Assembly: GCF_000271305.1 (NCBI RefSeq)
Contig: NZ_AKGD01000004.1
Location: 124,001 to 188,000 of the forward strand
Direction: 5' to 3'
Source: Hydrocarboniphaga effusa AP103
GTDB lineage: Bacteria > Pseudomonadota > Gammaproteobacteria > Nevskiales > Nevskiaceae
Length of the DNA: 64,000 bases
In this document: positions 31,068 to 40,771 of the stretch, piece after piece
Layout: each line of letters starts with the position of its first letter
How positions within the stretch are numbered: the stretch's first letter is position 1
Notes under the pieces: generated by a model
What the model was told of the DNA's origin: nothing
What the model saw: the letters and a program-made list of their open reading frames with translations, nothing else
Databases searched by the model: none
Made by a program: the position numbers and the translations under genes

Positions 31068-32966
31068 TCAGGTGGCGGCTCGGCGCCAGTTGTAGGCAAA
31101 GCCGGTCATCAGCACCGAGGCACAGGCCAGCTGAGCCACGAGGCCCTGCAGGGTGGGATAAAAGCCAATCCAATCGAAGCGCGGCAGGTCCAGCAGCCTG
31201 GCTGAGAGCAAGTTGGCCTCCTGCAGGGCGGCAATGCCCTTGCCGGTCAGCATGACCGCCAGGATGGCCATCAGCACGGCGCTGATCGTGAAGAAGGTGC
31301 CAATGGGCAGCTTGCGCGAATAGCGAAGCATCAGCCAGGCGATCACCGCCAAGGCCGCGATAGCCGTTACCGCGCCCGCGATCACTGCCTGCTCAGCGCC
31401 CTGGCTCCACAGTGCGACATAGAACAGGATGGTCTCGAAGACCTCGCGGTACACCACGACGAAGGCCAATAGGAACAGGAACCACGCCGAGCGCTGCGAC
31501 AGAGCTGCGCCGATCTTCTCCTTGACGTAGCGCTGCCAGGCGCCGGCCTGGCTCTTGCCGTGCATCCAGATGCCGACGAACAGCAGGACTGCCGCAGCGA
31601 ATAGGGCCGCGACGCCTTCAGTCAACTCGCGGCTGGCGCCGCTGATGTCGATCAGGTAGGTCGCCGCGCCCCAGGTAGCCACACCCGCCAGCAGTGCTGC
31701 GCCAGTGCCAGCGTGGACGTAGGGCAATACCTCGGTGCGGCCAGCCTTGCGCAGGAACGCGATGATGGCAACTACGATAAGCAGCGCCTCCAGGCCCTCA
31801 CGCAGCAGGATGGTGAAGGCACCGACGAAGGCCGAGCCGGCATCCGAGCTGGAGTCCTTCAGGGTCTGCTCCGCCGCACCGAGCCGCGACTGCAGGTCTG
31901 CTACCCGCCCGGCAATCTCGTCCACCGATGCACCGGCCGAAATCCGCCCCCGCAGCTCGGTCATCGCCATTTCAAGAGCCCGCATCAGCTCTGGATTCTT
32001 GACCCCGAGGATCGGTTCCACGGGCTCGAAGCCGTCGAGGTAGGCAGAGACGGCCGCCTGGGAGGCGGCGTCGCGATCGCCCTTGCGATAGGCGGCCACC
32101 GCCTGCTCCAGCCGGTCGCGCACGAGCTGCAAGGAACCTTCGGTCGACCGCAGCACTGTGCCCGGATTGCGGCGCAGATAGGCCATGACTGATTGGGCCT
32201 GCTCAGCACCCACCCGCGCTTCCAGTATCGCAGGGGTTGTCGTGGCCAAGGCTGACAGATCGGGGATGGCTTCCTGCGCCGTCGCCTGTTGCCAGAACTG
32301 CGCGCCAGCTGCCGCCTGATCCTGCGGGAACGCAAACTGCCCGACGACGAAAGCCAGCGCCCAGCGCTCCTCGTCCGGCAGATGCGCAAACGAGGACATG
32401 GCGGTGCCTTCCAGACCCTGGCTGATCACCTGGTAGAGGGCGAAGATGCTGCGCTCACGCGCACGACCAAGGTCGGTGAAATCCACTGGCGCCGGGTCCA
32501 TGCCGGCGGCGAGCGGTCCGTCGCCGTGCCCGCTGGCGCCATGGCAGCCGGCGCAGAGCGTGGCGTACTGTGTCAGCCCCTTCGCCAGGTCAGGCGCGGT
32601 CTTCGGCGACAGAGGCACCGGGTAGGCTTCCAGGAGCTTGGCGCCCAGGCCCCGCGCGAGTGTGGCAACAGCGCCGGGATCGGCCTTTGCCTCGATGGCG
32701 GACTTCAAGCCCTGTGCTTCCTGGACCAGGGCCGGCTGCGCCGGAGTCGGCACCAGCGCAGCGAGTTGGCGGTTCACCGAGTCGGAGAACTCGCTCATCT
32801 CGGCATATTCGGCTGCGTCGATGACGGTCCCGCTGTTGTCCACTGCGCCGGCATAGTCCACGGCGATGTAGTCGAGCAGACGCCAGGTAGTCTGGGCATC
32901 GCCGGCCGCCAGCGACATCAGGGGCCACAGGAGCAGCAGGGCAAGCAGGGAGCGCAGGCGGGTCAC
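31068..32966 (-). CDS. Cytochrome c-FTR1 family permease fusion (PbrT-like)
   Basis: A 632-residue protein: signal peptide, helical periplasmic segment, cytochrome c domain with CAGCH near residue 140, a helical EfeO-like stretch, and a C-terminal FTR1 permease with seven helices. The permease has the first motif REGLEALL and the second REVFETILF, both with the Arg-Glu pairs that bind the translocated ion. Similar fusions act as Fe or Pb(II) importers (PbrT); context with cadR/pbrR favours lead. GTG 32966, four bases after the CDF stop, is taken as start, because the longer frame overlaps that gene. Confidence 0.88.
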   Translation of the reverse strand: MTRLRSLLALLLLWPLMSLAAGDAQTTWRLLDYIAVDYAGAVDNSGTVIDAAEYAEMSEFSDSVNRQLAALVPTPAQPALVQEAQGLKSAIEAKADPGAVATLARGLGAKLLEAYPVPLSPKTAPDLAKGLTQYATLCAGCHGASGHGDGPLAAGMDPAPVDFTDLGRARERSIFALYQVISQGLEGTAMSSFAHLPDEERWALAFVVGQFAFPQDQAAAGAQFWQQATAQEAIPDLSALATTTPAILEARVGAEQAQSVMAYLRRNPGTVLRSTEGSLQLVRDRLEQAVAAYRKGDRDAASQAAVSAYLDGFEPVEPILGVKNPELMRALEMAMTELRGRISAGASVDEIAGRVADLQSRLGAAEQTLKDSSSDAGSAFVGAFTILLREGLEALLIVVAIIAFLRKAGRTEVLPYVHAGTGAALLAGVATWGAATYLIDISGASRELTEGVAALFAAAVLLFVGIWMHGKSQAGAWQRYVKEKIGAALSQRSAWFLFLLAFVVVYREVFETILFYVALWSQGAEQAVIAGAVTAIAALAVIAWLMLRYSRKLPIGTFFTISAVLMAILAVMLTGKGIAALQEANLLSARLLDLPRFDWIGFYPTLQGLVAQLACASVLMTGFAYNWRRAAT

Positions 32967-32970
32967 GGAT

Positions 32971-33603
32971 TCAGTTCTTTTTGGAAGAGGAAGAAGGCTC
33001 GGACGCCTCTTCGGCGATTTCGAGTATTTCGCGGCCGCCGCGAAAGGCGATCGCGGCAACGACCAGGCCGATCACCAGATCGGGGACCGGCGATTCGCTC
33101 CAGAGCACCAGGGCGCCGGAGACGACGATGCCCAGGTTCACCAGCGTGTCATTGCTCGTGAAGATCCACGAGGCCGCGAAGTGCGCGCCCTCGTCCCGAT
33201 GGCTGCGCAGCAGCTTCAGGCACACCAGGTTCAGGGCGGCGTTGCAGGCCGCCCAGATCATCATGGCGATGCCGATGGGCTCGGCACCCGAGAAGAAGCG
33301 GCGCAGCACCTCGATCGCCAGCATCAGGCTGAAGCCGATCAGCAGCCAGCCGCTGATGCGTGCGGCCCGAGCCTTGTGTGCGGCGCTGCGGCCTTCCGCA
33401 TAGAGGGATACGCCGTACACGCCAGCGTCGCCCAGGTTGTCCAGCGCGGCCCCGACCAAGGCCGTGGACTGCGCCCATGCGCCGATACCGCCGCCGGCGA
33501 CCGACTGGAAGAGATTGATCGCCAGCACCTTGCGCAGCGCCGATCGATTGGCCTGCGCGGCCATTTTGCAGGGGTCCCCTGGCTTGCCGCAGTTGTCGCT
33601 CAT
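32971..33603 (-). CDS. CDF-related cation transporter (short form)
   Basis: A 210-residue membrane protein related to cation diffusion facilitators, with Cys residues in an N-terminal lead (CGKPGDPCK). DNLGDAGVYGVSLYAEG is the helix-2 metal-site segment with Asp residues. Further helices include FTSNDTLVNLG, with the second D. It lacks the cytoplasmic C-terminal domain of full CzcD proteins. It is followed after four bases by the FTR1 gene and resembles 33883-34515. Confidence 0.82.
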   Translation of the reverse strand: MSDNCGKPGDPCKMAAQANRSALRKVLAINLFQSVAGGGIGAWAQSTALVGAALDNLGDAGVYGVSLYAEGRSAAHKARAARISGWLLIGFSLMLAIEVLRRFFSGAEPIGIAMMIWAACNAALNLVCLKLLRSHRDEGAHFAASWIFTSNDTLVNLGIVVSGALVLWSESPVPDLVIGLVVAAIAFRGGREILEIAEEASEPSSSSKKN

Positions 33604-33623
33604 GTCGGCCTCCTATCGAAGGT

Positions 33624-33899
33624 TCAGCCCAGGGTTGCCCAGTAGCTCTTCTCGTCGCCGCAGCCCGGCGACAGCCGCCGAATCCAGATGCTGCCGACCA
33701 GTTGGACCAGGATCAGGCCGATATGCAGGATCATCAGTAGCAGCCCGGCCGCCGCGCCAGCCGGAATTGGGATGAGCAGGGCGGCACCTGCCATCACCTC
33801 CACGATGCTGATGTGGCGCTTGGCCAGCAGGTGATGCAGCAGGTGCAGGGTCTGGACGGCCAGCAGCGCCATCCAGGTGATTTCAGGCGTGAGCGACAT
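33624..33899 (-). CDS. Small two- or three-helix membrane protein
   Basis: A 91-residue protein with hydrophobic stretches at about residues 8-22 and 33-73, and an H-L-L-H-H-L-L-A-K-R-H cluster between them. It lies between two CDF-like genes, overlapping the upstream one by 17 bases, so it is in the same transcript. No family recognised. The His cluster near the membrane could ligate a metal. Confidence 0.65.
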   Translation of the reverse strand: MSLTPEITWMALLAVQTLHLLHHLLAKRHISIVEVMAGAALLIPIPAGAAAGLLLMILHIGLILVQLVGSIWIRRLSPGCGDEKSYWATLG

Positions 33900-34515
33900 G
33901 GGCGATCTCCTTCAGTTCGGCACGAGCTTGGGTGATGACGGAGCGGGCAGCCGACAGACCCAAGCCCGCCATGATCACGGCGACCAGCAGGTCCGGCCAG
34001 GCAGCGCCGAGCCCGAACACCCCGCCAGCGGCGAGGATCACCGCGATGTTGCCGATGGCGTCGTTGCGCGAGCACAGCCAAACCGAGCGCATGTTGGCGT
34101 CGCCATCGCGGAAGGCGTAGAGCATGACCGCTACGGACACGTTGGCGGCCAGCGCCAGGGCACCGACGACACCCATGGTATATGCCTCCGGCACGATGCC
34201 GTTGAAGCCATTCCAGGCAGCCTGGGCCAGCACGAAAACGCCGTAGATGCCCATCGTCGCGCCCTTCACCAGGGCTGCCCGGGAGCGCCACACCAGGGCC
34301 ATCGACAGCACCAGCAGGGAGACACCGTAGTTGGCCGCGTCCCCGAGGAAATCGGCCGCGTCGGCGAGCAGCGAGACCGACCCGGCGTTCCAGCCGGCCC
34401 CCAACTCCACCACGAACATGACCGCGTTGATGACCAGGGCGATCCAGAGTGCCCGGCGGTAGCGTGGGGTCACCTTGCCCTGGCAGGAATTGCTGGCGCA
34501 GCAGGAATCGCCCAT
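33883..34515 (-). CDS. CDF-related cation transporter under cadR/pbrR control
   Basis: A 210-residue protein with a Cys lead MGDSCCASNSCQGK. Six helices carry the metal-site segments SLLADAADFLGDAANYG (helix 2) and SRNDAIGNIAVI (helix 5). Like its neighbour it lacks a cytoplasmic C-terminal domain. It is the first gene after the MerR-type promoter at 34542-34572, so its expression should follow the divergent regulator. Likely exports Cd(II), Zn(II) or Pb(II). Confidence 0.87.
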   Translation of the reverse strand: MGDSCCASNSCQGKVTPRYRRALWIALVINAVMFVVELGAGWNAGSVSLLADAADFLGDAANYGVSLLVLSMALVWRSRAALVKGATMGIYGVFVLAQAAWNGFNGIVPEAYTMGVVGALALAANVSVAVMLYAFRDGDANMRSVWLCSRNDAIGNIAVILAAGGVFGLGAAWPDLLVAVIMAGLGLSAARSVITQARAELKEIAHVAHA

Positions 34516-34541
34516 GGCGGTCTCCGATTGATCTGGATGCC

Positions 34542-34572
34542 ATTGAACACCCTGTAGCCACTACAGGGTCAA
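34542..34572 (-). promoter_or_regulatory. CadR/PbrR-type promoter and operator
   Basis: Read on the minus strand: TTGACC, a 19-bp spacer containing the dyad CCTGTAG-TGG-CTACAGG, then TTCAAT. This is almost the known PbrR/CadR promoter pattern. It drives 34515 to 31068, with cadR diverging to the right. Confidence 0.9.
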
Positions 34573-34608
34573 GGGGCTAGGATAGGACCGGACTTGCCGG
34601 GGGTGGAC

Positions 34609-35049
34609 ATGCGAATCGGAGAATTGAGCGAAGCGACAGGAGTGGACGTCGAGACCATCCGGTACTACGAGCGCTCGGGGTTGCTGCAGGACCCCGAACG
34701 TCTTGCCAATGGCTACCGGGCCTACGGTGCCGTCCACTTGGAGCGCCTGTCTTTTATCCGGCACTGCCGGGCCCTGGACATGCCCCTGACCGACGTCCAG
34801 CGCTTGCTCAGCTTTGTCGATCAGCCCCAGGCCGACTGCGGCGACATCAACCGGCTGATCGACGAGCACCTCGTGCGGGTCCGCGCCCGCCTGAAGTCGA
34901 TGCGCGCCCTGGAGAAGCAACTGACGACCTTGCGGACTCACTGCGAGGCCGGACATACCGCCAGCGAGTGCGGAATCCTGCAGGAGCTGGTGTCCGCGGC
35001 GCATGGGGAGGCGTGTGCATGCCATCCAGCTCCCTCGCCAAAAGGCTGA
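34609..35049 (+). CDS. cadR: Cd(II)/Pb(II)-responsive MerR-family regulator
   Basis: A 146-residue regulator beginning MRIGELSEATGVDVETIRYYE, the MerR winged HTH. The effector cysteines fit CadR/PbrR: Cys in QADCGD, Cys in LRTHCEAGHTASEC, and a tail GEACACH typical of the cadmium/lead group. ATG 34609 has GGGGGTG five bases upstream; a TTG at 34594 is not needed. It diverges from the CDF/FTR1 genes across its operator. Confidence 0.92.
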   Translation: MRIGELSEATGVDVETIRYYERSGLLQDPERLANGYRAYGAVHLERLSFIRHCRALDMPLTDVQRLLSFVDQPQADCGDINRLIDEHLVRVRARLKSMRALEKQLTTLRTHCEAGHTASECGILQELVSAAHGEACACHPAPSPKG

Positions 35050-35152
35050 TCCCAGATGGCTATATGTTTGCCTGCGACGTCAGCCTGGAGGGCAATCTTC
35101 CTTCTCAAAAACCTCGATCCGTCTATGCTTGGCCGACGGAGGACGTCACAAA

Positions 35153-35599
35153 CTATGGCGAGCGGCCCAGATCTTCGAGGATTGGACAGTTTGGCCGGTG
35201 ATCACCGTGGCAGGCACCTACCAACTGTGTAAGCGTGTCACGCATGCCTTGCATCTCGGCGATTTTGGCATCGAGCTCCTCGATATGCCGGGCGGCCAGG
35301 CGTCGCACTTCGGCACTCTTTCGACGGCTGTTCTGCCACAGCCCCAGCAAGGCCTCGATTTCCTTCATCGAGAAGCCGAGGCTGCGACCACGCTTGATGA
35401 AGCGCAGGACATGCAGATCGCGGTCGGAGTAGATCCGGTAGTTGGACAGCGTCCGCTCGACCCGGCTCAGCAAGCCGAGCGCCTCGTAGTGACGGATCAT
35501 TTTCGCCGTTACGCCGGTCGCCTCGGCGGCCTGGCCGATGTTGTGATAGCCGCTGCTAAGCGCCTCCGCGGTCTCCAGGGTCGGCTTTGTACGGCGCAT
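35153..35599 (-). CDS. cueR: CueR, Cu(I)-responsive MerR-family regulator
   Basis: A 148-residue protein with the MerR HTH beginning YHNIGQAAEATGVTAKMIRHYE. The metal loop CHGDHRPNC (C-x7-C) and following P-I-L-E-D-L are the CueR signature for linear Cu(I) binding. The start at 35599, one base past the copA stop with AGGAG ahead, gives an 18-residue N-terminal extension relative to typical CueR. It is co-oriented with copA, and CueR-type operators precede both copA and copZ. Confidence 0.93.
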   Translation of the reverse strand: MRRTKPTLETAEALSSGYHNIGQAAEATGVTAKMIRHYEALGLLSRVERTLSNYRIYSDRDLHVLRFIKRGRSLGFSMKEIEALLGLWQNSRRKSAEVRRLAARHIEELDAKIAEMQGMRDTLTQLVGACHGDHRPNCPILEDLGRSP

Positions 35600-35600
35600 C

Positions 35601-38000
35601 CTAGTCTCCTCGCCCCTGGTCTTCGGGACGCCATCTGGCCAGTGTAAGTGCATTGGCGACGACACTGACGCTGCTCAGGGCCATCGCGGCTCCGGCGACC
35701 ATGGGACTTAGCAGGCCAAAGGCGGCCAGCGGAATGCCGGCCACGTTGTACAGAAAAGCCCAGAAGAGGTTCTGGCGGATCTTCCCGTAGGTTTTGCGCG
35801 AAATCTGTATCGCCGCCGACACCAGGGCCGGATCGCCACGCATCAACGTGATGCCGGCGGTGTGCATCGCCACATCCGTACCGGTAGCCATGGCAATGCC
35901 GACGTCGGCTGTCGCAAGCGCCGGAGCATCGTTGATGCCATCTCCGACCATGGCCACGCGGCCGCCCTGCTCCTTCAACATCTGGACCTCATGCGCCTTG
36001 GCCGCAGGCAGGACTTCGGCACGCACCTGATCGAGTCCCAGCTGCTGGCCTACCAACCGCGCACTACCCCAGTTGTCGCCGGTCAGCATGACGGTGCGGA
36101 TGCCCTGACGACGCAGCACGTCGACGGCAAACCGCGCGGTCGGCTTCAGCGGGTCCCCGAATGCCAGCAGCGCGATCAGGCGTGGCGCCTGCGCGGCTTC
36201 CGCCAGCCAGGAGATCGTGCGTCCCTGGGCCTCCAGGGCACTGCTGTGTTGCTGCAGCAGGGTCTCGGGCAGACCCAGTTCGATCATCAGACGCGTGCTG
36301 CCGAGCACCAGGCGGCGTCCGGATACAACGCCCTCCAGCCCCCTGCCCGGCAAGGCCCGAAAATCGGTGACCTGCGCGGGGATCAGGTTCTTCTGGGCGG
36401 CGGCCGCCACTACCGCTCGTGCCAGCGGGTGCTCGCTGCCGGACTGCAACGCGGCCGCGATGGCCAAGCTCGCCGACTCATCACCATCGAAGGCTTTGAG
36501 GGCGACCAGTTCCGGCCGACCGGCCGTCAGCGTGCCGGTTTTGTCGAAAACGACGGTATCCACTTGGTGGCCCATTTCCAGGGCTTCCGCATCCTTGATG
36601 AGAATGCCGTGGCGCGCGGCCACGCCGGTCCCGGACATGATGGCCGTGGGGGTAGCCAAGCCCAGGGCGCAGGGGCAGGCGATCACCAGCACGGCGACGG
36701 CATGCAGGATGGCCGCCTCCCAGTCGCCTGATACCAGACCCCAGCCCAGCAGCGTGGCCAATGCGATCACCAGCACGACGGGAACGAACACCGCACTGAC
36801 GCGATCGACCAGCTTTTGAATCGGTGCCTTCTTCGCCTGGGCCGACTCCACCATGCGGATCACCCTGGACAGCGTGGATTCGGCACCCACGGCGAGGGTC
36901 TCGGCGACCAGCAGGCCCTCGCCATTGACCGCCCCGCCGGTCAGCCGACTGTTGATTTCTTTGGCGACCGGCATGCTTTCGCCGGTGATCAAGGATTCGT
37001 CGACGTGGCTGCGTCCCTCTATCACTTTGGAATCGACCGGAATACGTTCTCCGGGTCGGATCACGACGAGATCGCCGATTGCAACCTGCCCCAGCGGTAC
37101 CTCTCGGTCCTCGCCGCTGCGGCGCACACGCGCGATTTCCGGGCGCAGGGCCTGCAGCGCCCGAATCGCCGCGGTCGTCTGCCGCTTGGCGCGCGCTTCC
37201 AGCCACTTGCCGAGCAGTACCAAAGTGATCACGACTGCCGAGGCTTCGAAGTACAGGGTGTCCGCCGGACGTCCCTTCAGGATCTGGTACACCGACAGGC
37301 CGTAGGCTGCGCTGGTACCGATAGCCACCAGCAAGTCCATGTTGCCGGCGCCTGCCTTCAAGGCCTTCCATGCGGCTCGATAGAACCGGGCGCCGAGCAG
37401 GAACTGCACGGGAGTGGCCAGCGTCCACTGCACCCAGCCGGGCAGCATCCAGTGCTGTCCGGCGATCATGCCGATCATCGGAAGCAGCAGCGGCGCCGAA
37501 AGGGCTGCAGCCGCCGCAACCGGAATCCAGCCAGGCCATCCGCCCCTGCCGGGTGCCGAGTGCGTAGCCTGCGTTGCCGGGCTGGCGGTATAGCCGGCGT
37601 GTTCAATCGCCGCGGTCAGGGCAGATACGGGCGTTTCGCCGCTTACCCGGACGGTCGCTCGCTCGGTCGCAAGGTTCACCGATGCATCGAGCACACCGGG
37701 GATTTCACGAAGCGCCTTCTCGACCCGCCCGACGCAGGACGCGCAGGTCATTCCTTCGACTGCGAGTTCCACCGTGCCCTCGGCAACGCCATACCCCGCG
37801 TCACGTACCGCGTTCTGCAGGGACTCGATAGATGTGCTCGGGTCGGCACTGACGGTCGCATTTTCCATTGCCAGATTGACCGTGGCTTCATGGACGCCCG
37901 GCACTTTCATCAAGGCCTTCTCCACCCTGCTGACACAGGAGGCGCAGGTCATGCCCTCGATCTGGAACTGCCAGAGTTCGGATGCTGTGGACATATTCAT
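35601..38000 (-). CDS. copA: CopA Cu(I)-exporting P1B-type ATPase
   Basis: A 799-residue inner-membrane pump. Two N-terminal HMA domains carry GMTCASC (residues 16-22 and 83-89). Eight helices follow, with the copper-channel motif CPC in ACPCALG, the phosphorylation site DKTGT, the SEHPLA nucleotide motif and [14 protein letters not shown] at 38012 is possible but would leave a very short leader from the predicted promoter, so ATG 38000 is preferred. cueR follows after one base. Confidence 0.95.
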   Translation of the reverse strand: MNMSTASELWQFQIEGMTCASCVSRVEKALMKVPGVHEATVNLAMENATVSADPSTSIESLQNAVRDAGYGVAEGTVELAVEGMTCASCVGRVEKALREIPGVLDASVNLATERATVRVSGETPVSALTAAIEHAGYTASPATQATHSAPGRGGWPGWIPVAAAAALSAPLLLPMIGMIAGQHWMLPGWVQWTLATPVQFLLGARFYRAAWKALKAGAGNMDLLVAIGTSAAYGLSVYQILKGRPADTLYFEASAVVITLVLLGKWLEARAKRQTTAAIRALQALRPEIARVRRSGEDREVPLGQVAIGDLVVIRPGERIPVDSKVIEGRSHVDESLITGESMPVAKEINSRLTGGAVNGEGLLVAETLAVGAESTLSRVIRMVESAQAKKAPIQKLVDRVSAVFVPVVLVIALATLLGWGLVSGDWEAAILHAVAVLVIACPCALGLATPTAIMSGTGVAARHGILIKDAEALEMGHQVDTVVFDKTGTLTAGRPELVALKAFDGDESASLAIAAALQSGSEHPLARAVVAAAAQKNLIPAQVTDFRALPGRGLEGVVSGRRLVLGSTRLMIELGLPETLLQQHSSALEAQGRTISWLAEAAQAPRLIALLAFGDPLKPTARFAVDVLRRQGIRTVMLTGDNWGSARLVGQQLGLDQVRAEVLPAAKAHEVQMLKEQGGRVAMVGDGINDAPALATADVGIAMATGTDVAMHTAGITLMRGDPALVSAAIQISRKTYGKIRQNLFWAFLYNVAGIPLAAFGLLSPMVAGAAMALSSVSVVANALTLARWRPEDQGRGD

Positions 38001-38024
38001 GGGCGATCTCACTGATATGCGGAC

Positions 38025-38055
38025 ATGCTAAGGGTTACCACGATGGCAAGGTCAA
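38025..38055 (-). promoter_or_regulatory. CueR-type promoter of copA
   Basis: On the minus strand: TTGACC, a 19-bp spacer (TTGCCATCGTGGTAACCCT), then TAGCAT. The spacer length and the ACCTTGCC...GGTAACC dyad are those of CueR-activated promoters. Confidence 0.88.
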
Positions 38056-38099
38056 GGCGCCGCGAGCGGAGGTCCCAGGGCGCCTGCTTCCTAGCTTGA

Positions 38100-38291
38100 T
38101 TAATGCACCGGATAGCCGGCGTCGCTGAGCGCCTTGCGCAGCGTGGTGTCGCTGACCGCCGATTCGACGCTGACGGTTTTGCTCGACAGGTCGACCTGGA
38201 CGCGAGCGTGATCGTCGGCGGTCTGCAAAGCCTTGGTGACACGCGCGACACAGTGGCCGCAGGTCATATTGGGGACATGGAACTGGTACAT
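38100..38291 (-). CDS. copZ: CopZ-like copper chaperone
   Basis: A 63-residue cytosolic HMA-domain protein, MYQFHVPNMTCGHC at the start, with the Cu(I)-binding MTCGHC motif at about residues 9-14 and the beta-alpha-beta-beta-alpha-beta length expected. ATG 38291 follows the CueR-type promoter by about 45 bp. It should load copper to CopA, which lies next on the same strand under its own promoter. Confidence 0.92.
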   Translation of the reverse strand: MYQFHVPNMTCGHCVARVTKALQTADDHARVQVDLSSKTVSVESAVSDTTLRKALSDAGYPVH

Positions 38292-38334
38292 GCGATATCT
38301 CCATTTGTTCGTCATCCGCGGATCGGACGATGAC

Positions 38335-38365
38335 ACTTTCCACCTTCCCATCATGGGAAGGTCAA
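38335..38365 (-). promoter_or_regulatory. CueR-type promoter of copZ
   Basis: On the minus strand: TTGACC, a 19-bp spacer with the near-perfect dyad TTCCCAT-GATGGGAA, then GAAAGT. It matches the copA promoter in design. Confidence 0.88.
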
Positions 38366-38471
38366 GTCAGTGCCTTTCAGAGATCAAAACCTTGGAGTTC
38401 GCTTCACGATGCGAATGACTATTGTTCTCGTATATTCTCCGCGCCGCCTTGGACAACAATGGACAACGAAC

Positions 38472-40637
38472 ATGAAGCGCAAGATGGCATGGGGTTTGGC
38501 GTCGGCGGCATTCACAGCCGGCCCGGTTGCGGCGGAGGAAATGCCGGCGTCGGCTCTTCCACCAGCCCCCGTGGTGCTGGAGGCAGTCACCGTGGTGGGC
38601 TCGCCGCTGGAGGCGGATGGCCTGGCAGGGAGCAATGTAACGATTGATGCGGAAACCCTGGAAACTTCCCGGGTCTTTACGACGAATGAGGCACTCAGGA
38701 AAGCGCCGGGCGTGAACGTGCGCGACGAGGAGGGACTAGGACTGCGTCCCAACATCGGCATCCGGGGACTGAACCCGACACGCTCCACCAAGGTCCTGCT
38801 GCTGGAAGACGGGATACCGCTGGCCTATGCCCCCTATGGCGACAACGCGAGCTACTACCATCCGCCCATCGACCGCTTCGACCGCGTCGAGGTCCTGAAG
38901 GGTTCGACCATGAACCTCTACGGCCCGCAGACCATCGGCGGCGTCATCAACTACATCACTCCCGTCCCGCCGCAGGAGCTTTCCGCCGGAGTCGCTCTCA
39001 CCGGGGGAAGCCGGGACTACTTCAATGGTCATGCCTTCGTGGGCGGTAAGGGCTTGCTGCTGGACTACGTTCGCAAGCAGGGCAACGGCGCCCGCGACAA
39101 TACGGATACCGAACTCAACGACATCAACCTGAAGGGGGTTTTCGACCTGTCCGCCGAGCACCAGCTGATTGCCCGGGCGAACTACTACGCCGAGGATTCG
39201 AACGTCACCTATTCGGGCCTGACGGATGCCGAGTACGCCAACTTCGGAGCCCGCTACAACCCGTTCAAGAATGACGAGTTCGATGCGGAGCGGGTCGGTC
39301 TGTCATTGAGCGAGCGCTGGACCATCAATCCTGCTTCGTCTCTGACGACCCAGGTGTACTGGGCTGATTTCTCACGCGACTGGTGGCGACAGTCGTCCAG
39401 CACCACGGATGGCCAATGTGGTGCCGCCTTTACCGCTGCCCGGCGCGCAGGCACCGCCGTCGATCCGGATACCTGTGCAAGCGCTCAAGGACGCCTACGT
39501 GACTACTACACCTATGGCGTTGAGCCTCGATACCGCCTCACCCACGGCCTGTTCGGCCTGAGCAATGAACTTCAGGCCGGGGTGCGCGCGCACTTCGAAT
39601 CCCAGGACCGCGTCCAGCTGAACGGCACATCGCCCACCGCTCGGACAGGCACGACCGCCGAGAGCAATGAGCGGCGGACCGACGCCTACTCCGCTTTCAT
39701 CCAGAACCGCTTCGGGTTCGGCAAGCTTTCGCTGATTCCCAGCCTGCGCATGGAGAACGTCAGATACGAGCGCAAGAACCGGATGACCGGTGCCAGCGGC
39801 GATGCCGACCTGACCGAACTCCTGCCTGCCCTTGGCCTCAACTACCAGGGCAGCGAGGCCTACACAGCGTACGCCAGCGTCCATCGGGGCTTTGCGCCGC
39901 CCCGCACCGAGGATATCGTCAGCAATAGCGGGACCAGCGTGGATATCGACGCCGAGCAAAGCGTCAACTACGAGTTCGGTCTGCGCGCACGACCCGTCTC
40001 TGGAGTCGCTTTCGAGCTCACAGCGTTCCGCAACGACTTCCGCCGGCAGATTGCCGTGGGTTCGATCGCCGGCGGCAGCACTCCCTTGGCCGTTGGCGAA
40101 ACGCTGTACCAGGGCATCGAGCTTTCAGGGCGCGCCGACATCGGTCGCCTGCTGGGCTGGAGCCAGCGGCCCTTCATGGAGATCGCCTATACGCTGCTGC
40201 CGACGGCCAAGTCGGAATCTCCGTTGCGCTGTGTGGTTACGTCTGGAACCACCTGCGCGGCCGGCGACCCTGTTCCGGGCAGCGCGGCCGGCAAGCGGCT
40301 GCCATACGCCCCCAGAAACCTCTTCACGGGCACTTTGGGTTATGAGCATGCGGCCGGGTTTGACCTGCGACTGGAGGGCGTTTTCATCGACGACCAGTTC
40401 AGCGATTTCGCCAACACGGAGGACGCGCCGGCGGATGGGACCGGCCAGGTCGGGAAGATCGACAGCAGCCTGATCTGGAACGCGGCCGCGAACTATCGGG
40501 TGCCATCGGTGGCGGGCCTGAGTCTCTTCGTCACGGCCAAGAACCTGGCGGACAAGGACTACATTGTCGACCGGACCAGAGGCATTCTGACCGGCGCGCC
40601 AAGGTTGGTACAGGGCGGTTTCGAGTACAAATTCTGA
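38472..40637 (+). CDS. TonB-dependent outer-membrane receptor (FecA-like)
   Basis: A 721-residue receptor with a signal peptide (cut after VAA near residue 20). The plug domain starts near LEAVTVVGSPLE and includes LRKAPGVNVRDEEGLGLRPNIGIRGLNP and VEVLKGSTMNLYGPQTIGGVIN. A 22-strand barrel ends in the C-terminal aromatic FEYKF. The FecA-like plug points to iron citrate-type or other metal-chelate uptake. No extracytoplasmic signalling domain is visible, so it likely does not control a sigma factor. It is divergent from copZ; a copper link is possible but not shown. Confidence 0.9.
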   Translation: MKRKMAWGLASAAFTAGPVAAEEMPASALPPAPVVLEAVTVVGSPLEADGLAGSNVTIDAETLETSRVFTTNEALRKAPGVNVRDEEGLGLRPNIGIRGLNPTRSTKVLLLEDGIPLAYAPYGDNASYYHPPIDRFDRVEVLKGSTMNLYGPQTIGGVINYITPVPPQELSAGVALTGGSRDYFNGHAFVGGKGLLLDYVRKQGNGARDNTDTELNDINLKGVFDLSAEHQLIARANYYAEDSNVTYSGLTDAEYANFGARYNPFKNDEFDAERVGLSLSERWTINPASSLTTQVYWADFSRDWWRQSSSTTDGQCGAAFTAARRAGTAVDPDTCASAQGRLRDYYTYGVEPRYRLTHGLFGLSNELQAGVRAHFESQDRVQLNGTSPTARTGTTAESNERRTDAYSAFIQNRFGFGKLSLIPSLRMENVRYERKNRMTGASGDADLTELLPALGLNYQGSEAYTAYASVHRGFAPPRTEDIVSNSGTSVDIDAEQSVNYEFGLRARPVSGVAFELTAFRNDFRRQIAVGSIAGGSTPLAVGETLYQGIELSGRADIGRLLGWSQRPFMEIAYTLLPTAKSESPLRCVVTSGTTCAAGDPVPGSAAGKRLPYAPRNLFTGTLGYEHAAGFDLRLEGVFIDDQFSDFANTEDAPADGTGQVGKIDSSLIWNAAANYRVPSVAGLSLFVTAKNLADKDYIVDRTRGILTGAPRLVQGGFEYKF

Positions 40638-40647
40638 CCCGGATACA

Positions 40648-40675
40648 GGGGCTCGGGCACACAGGCCCGGGCCCC
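40648..40675 (+). terminator. Strong GC hairpin after the TonB receptor gene
   Basis: GGGGCTCGGGC and GCCCGGGCCCC pair over 11 positions with one G-U wobble and a loop of about six bases, ten bases after the stop. The downstream run is short in T (CTATAA), so termination may be weak or factor-assisted. Confidence 0.7.
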
Positions 40676-40771
40676 TATAACCCCGGAGCCGGCTCCAGAC
40701 TCAAGCCCTCATTATTCAGGCACATGGTGAACTTTCCCCACTTGCCAGCGACTAAGCGCTGGTAACACACT

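Noticed and set aside
38410..38440. AT-rich palindrome-like stretch resembling a Fur box upstream of the TonB receptor
   Set aside because: Match to the Fur consensus is partial and the dyad is poor, so it is not listed as a site.
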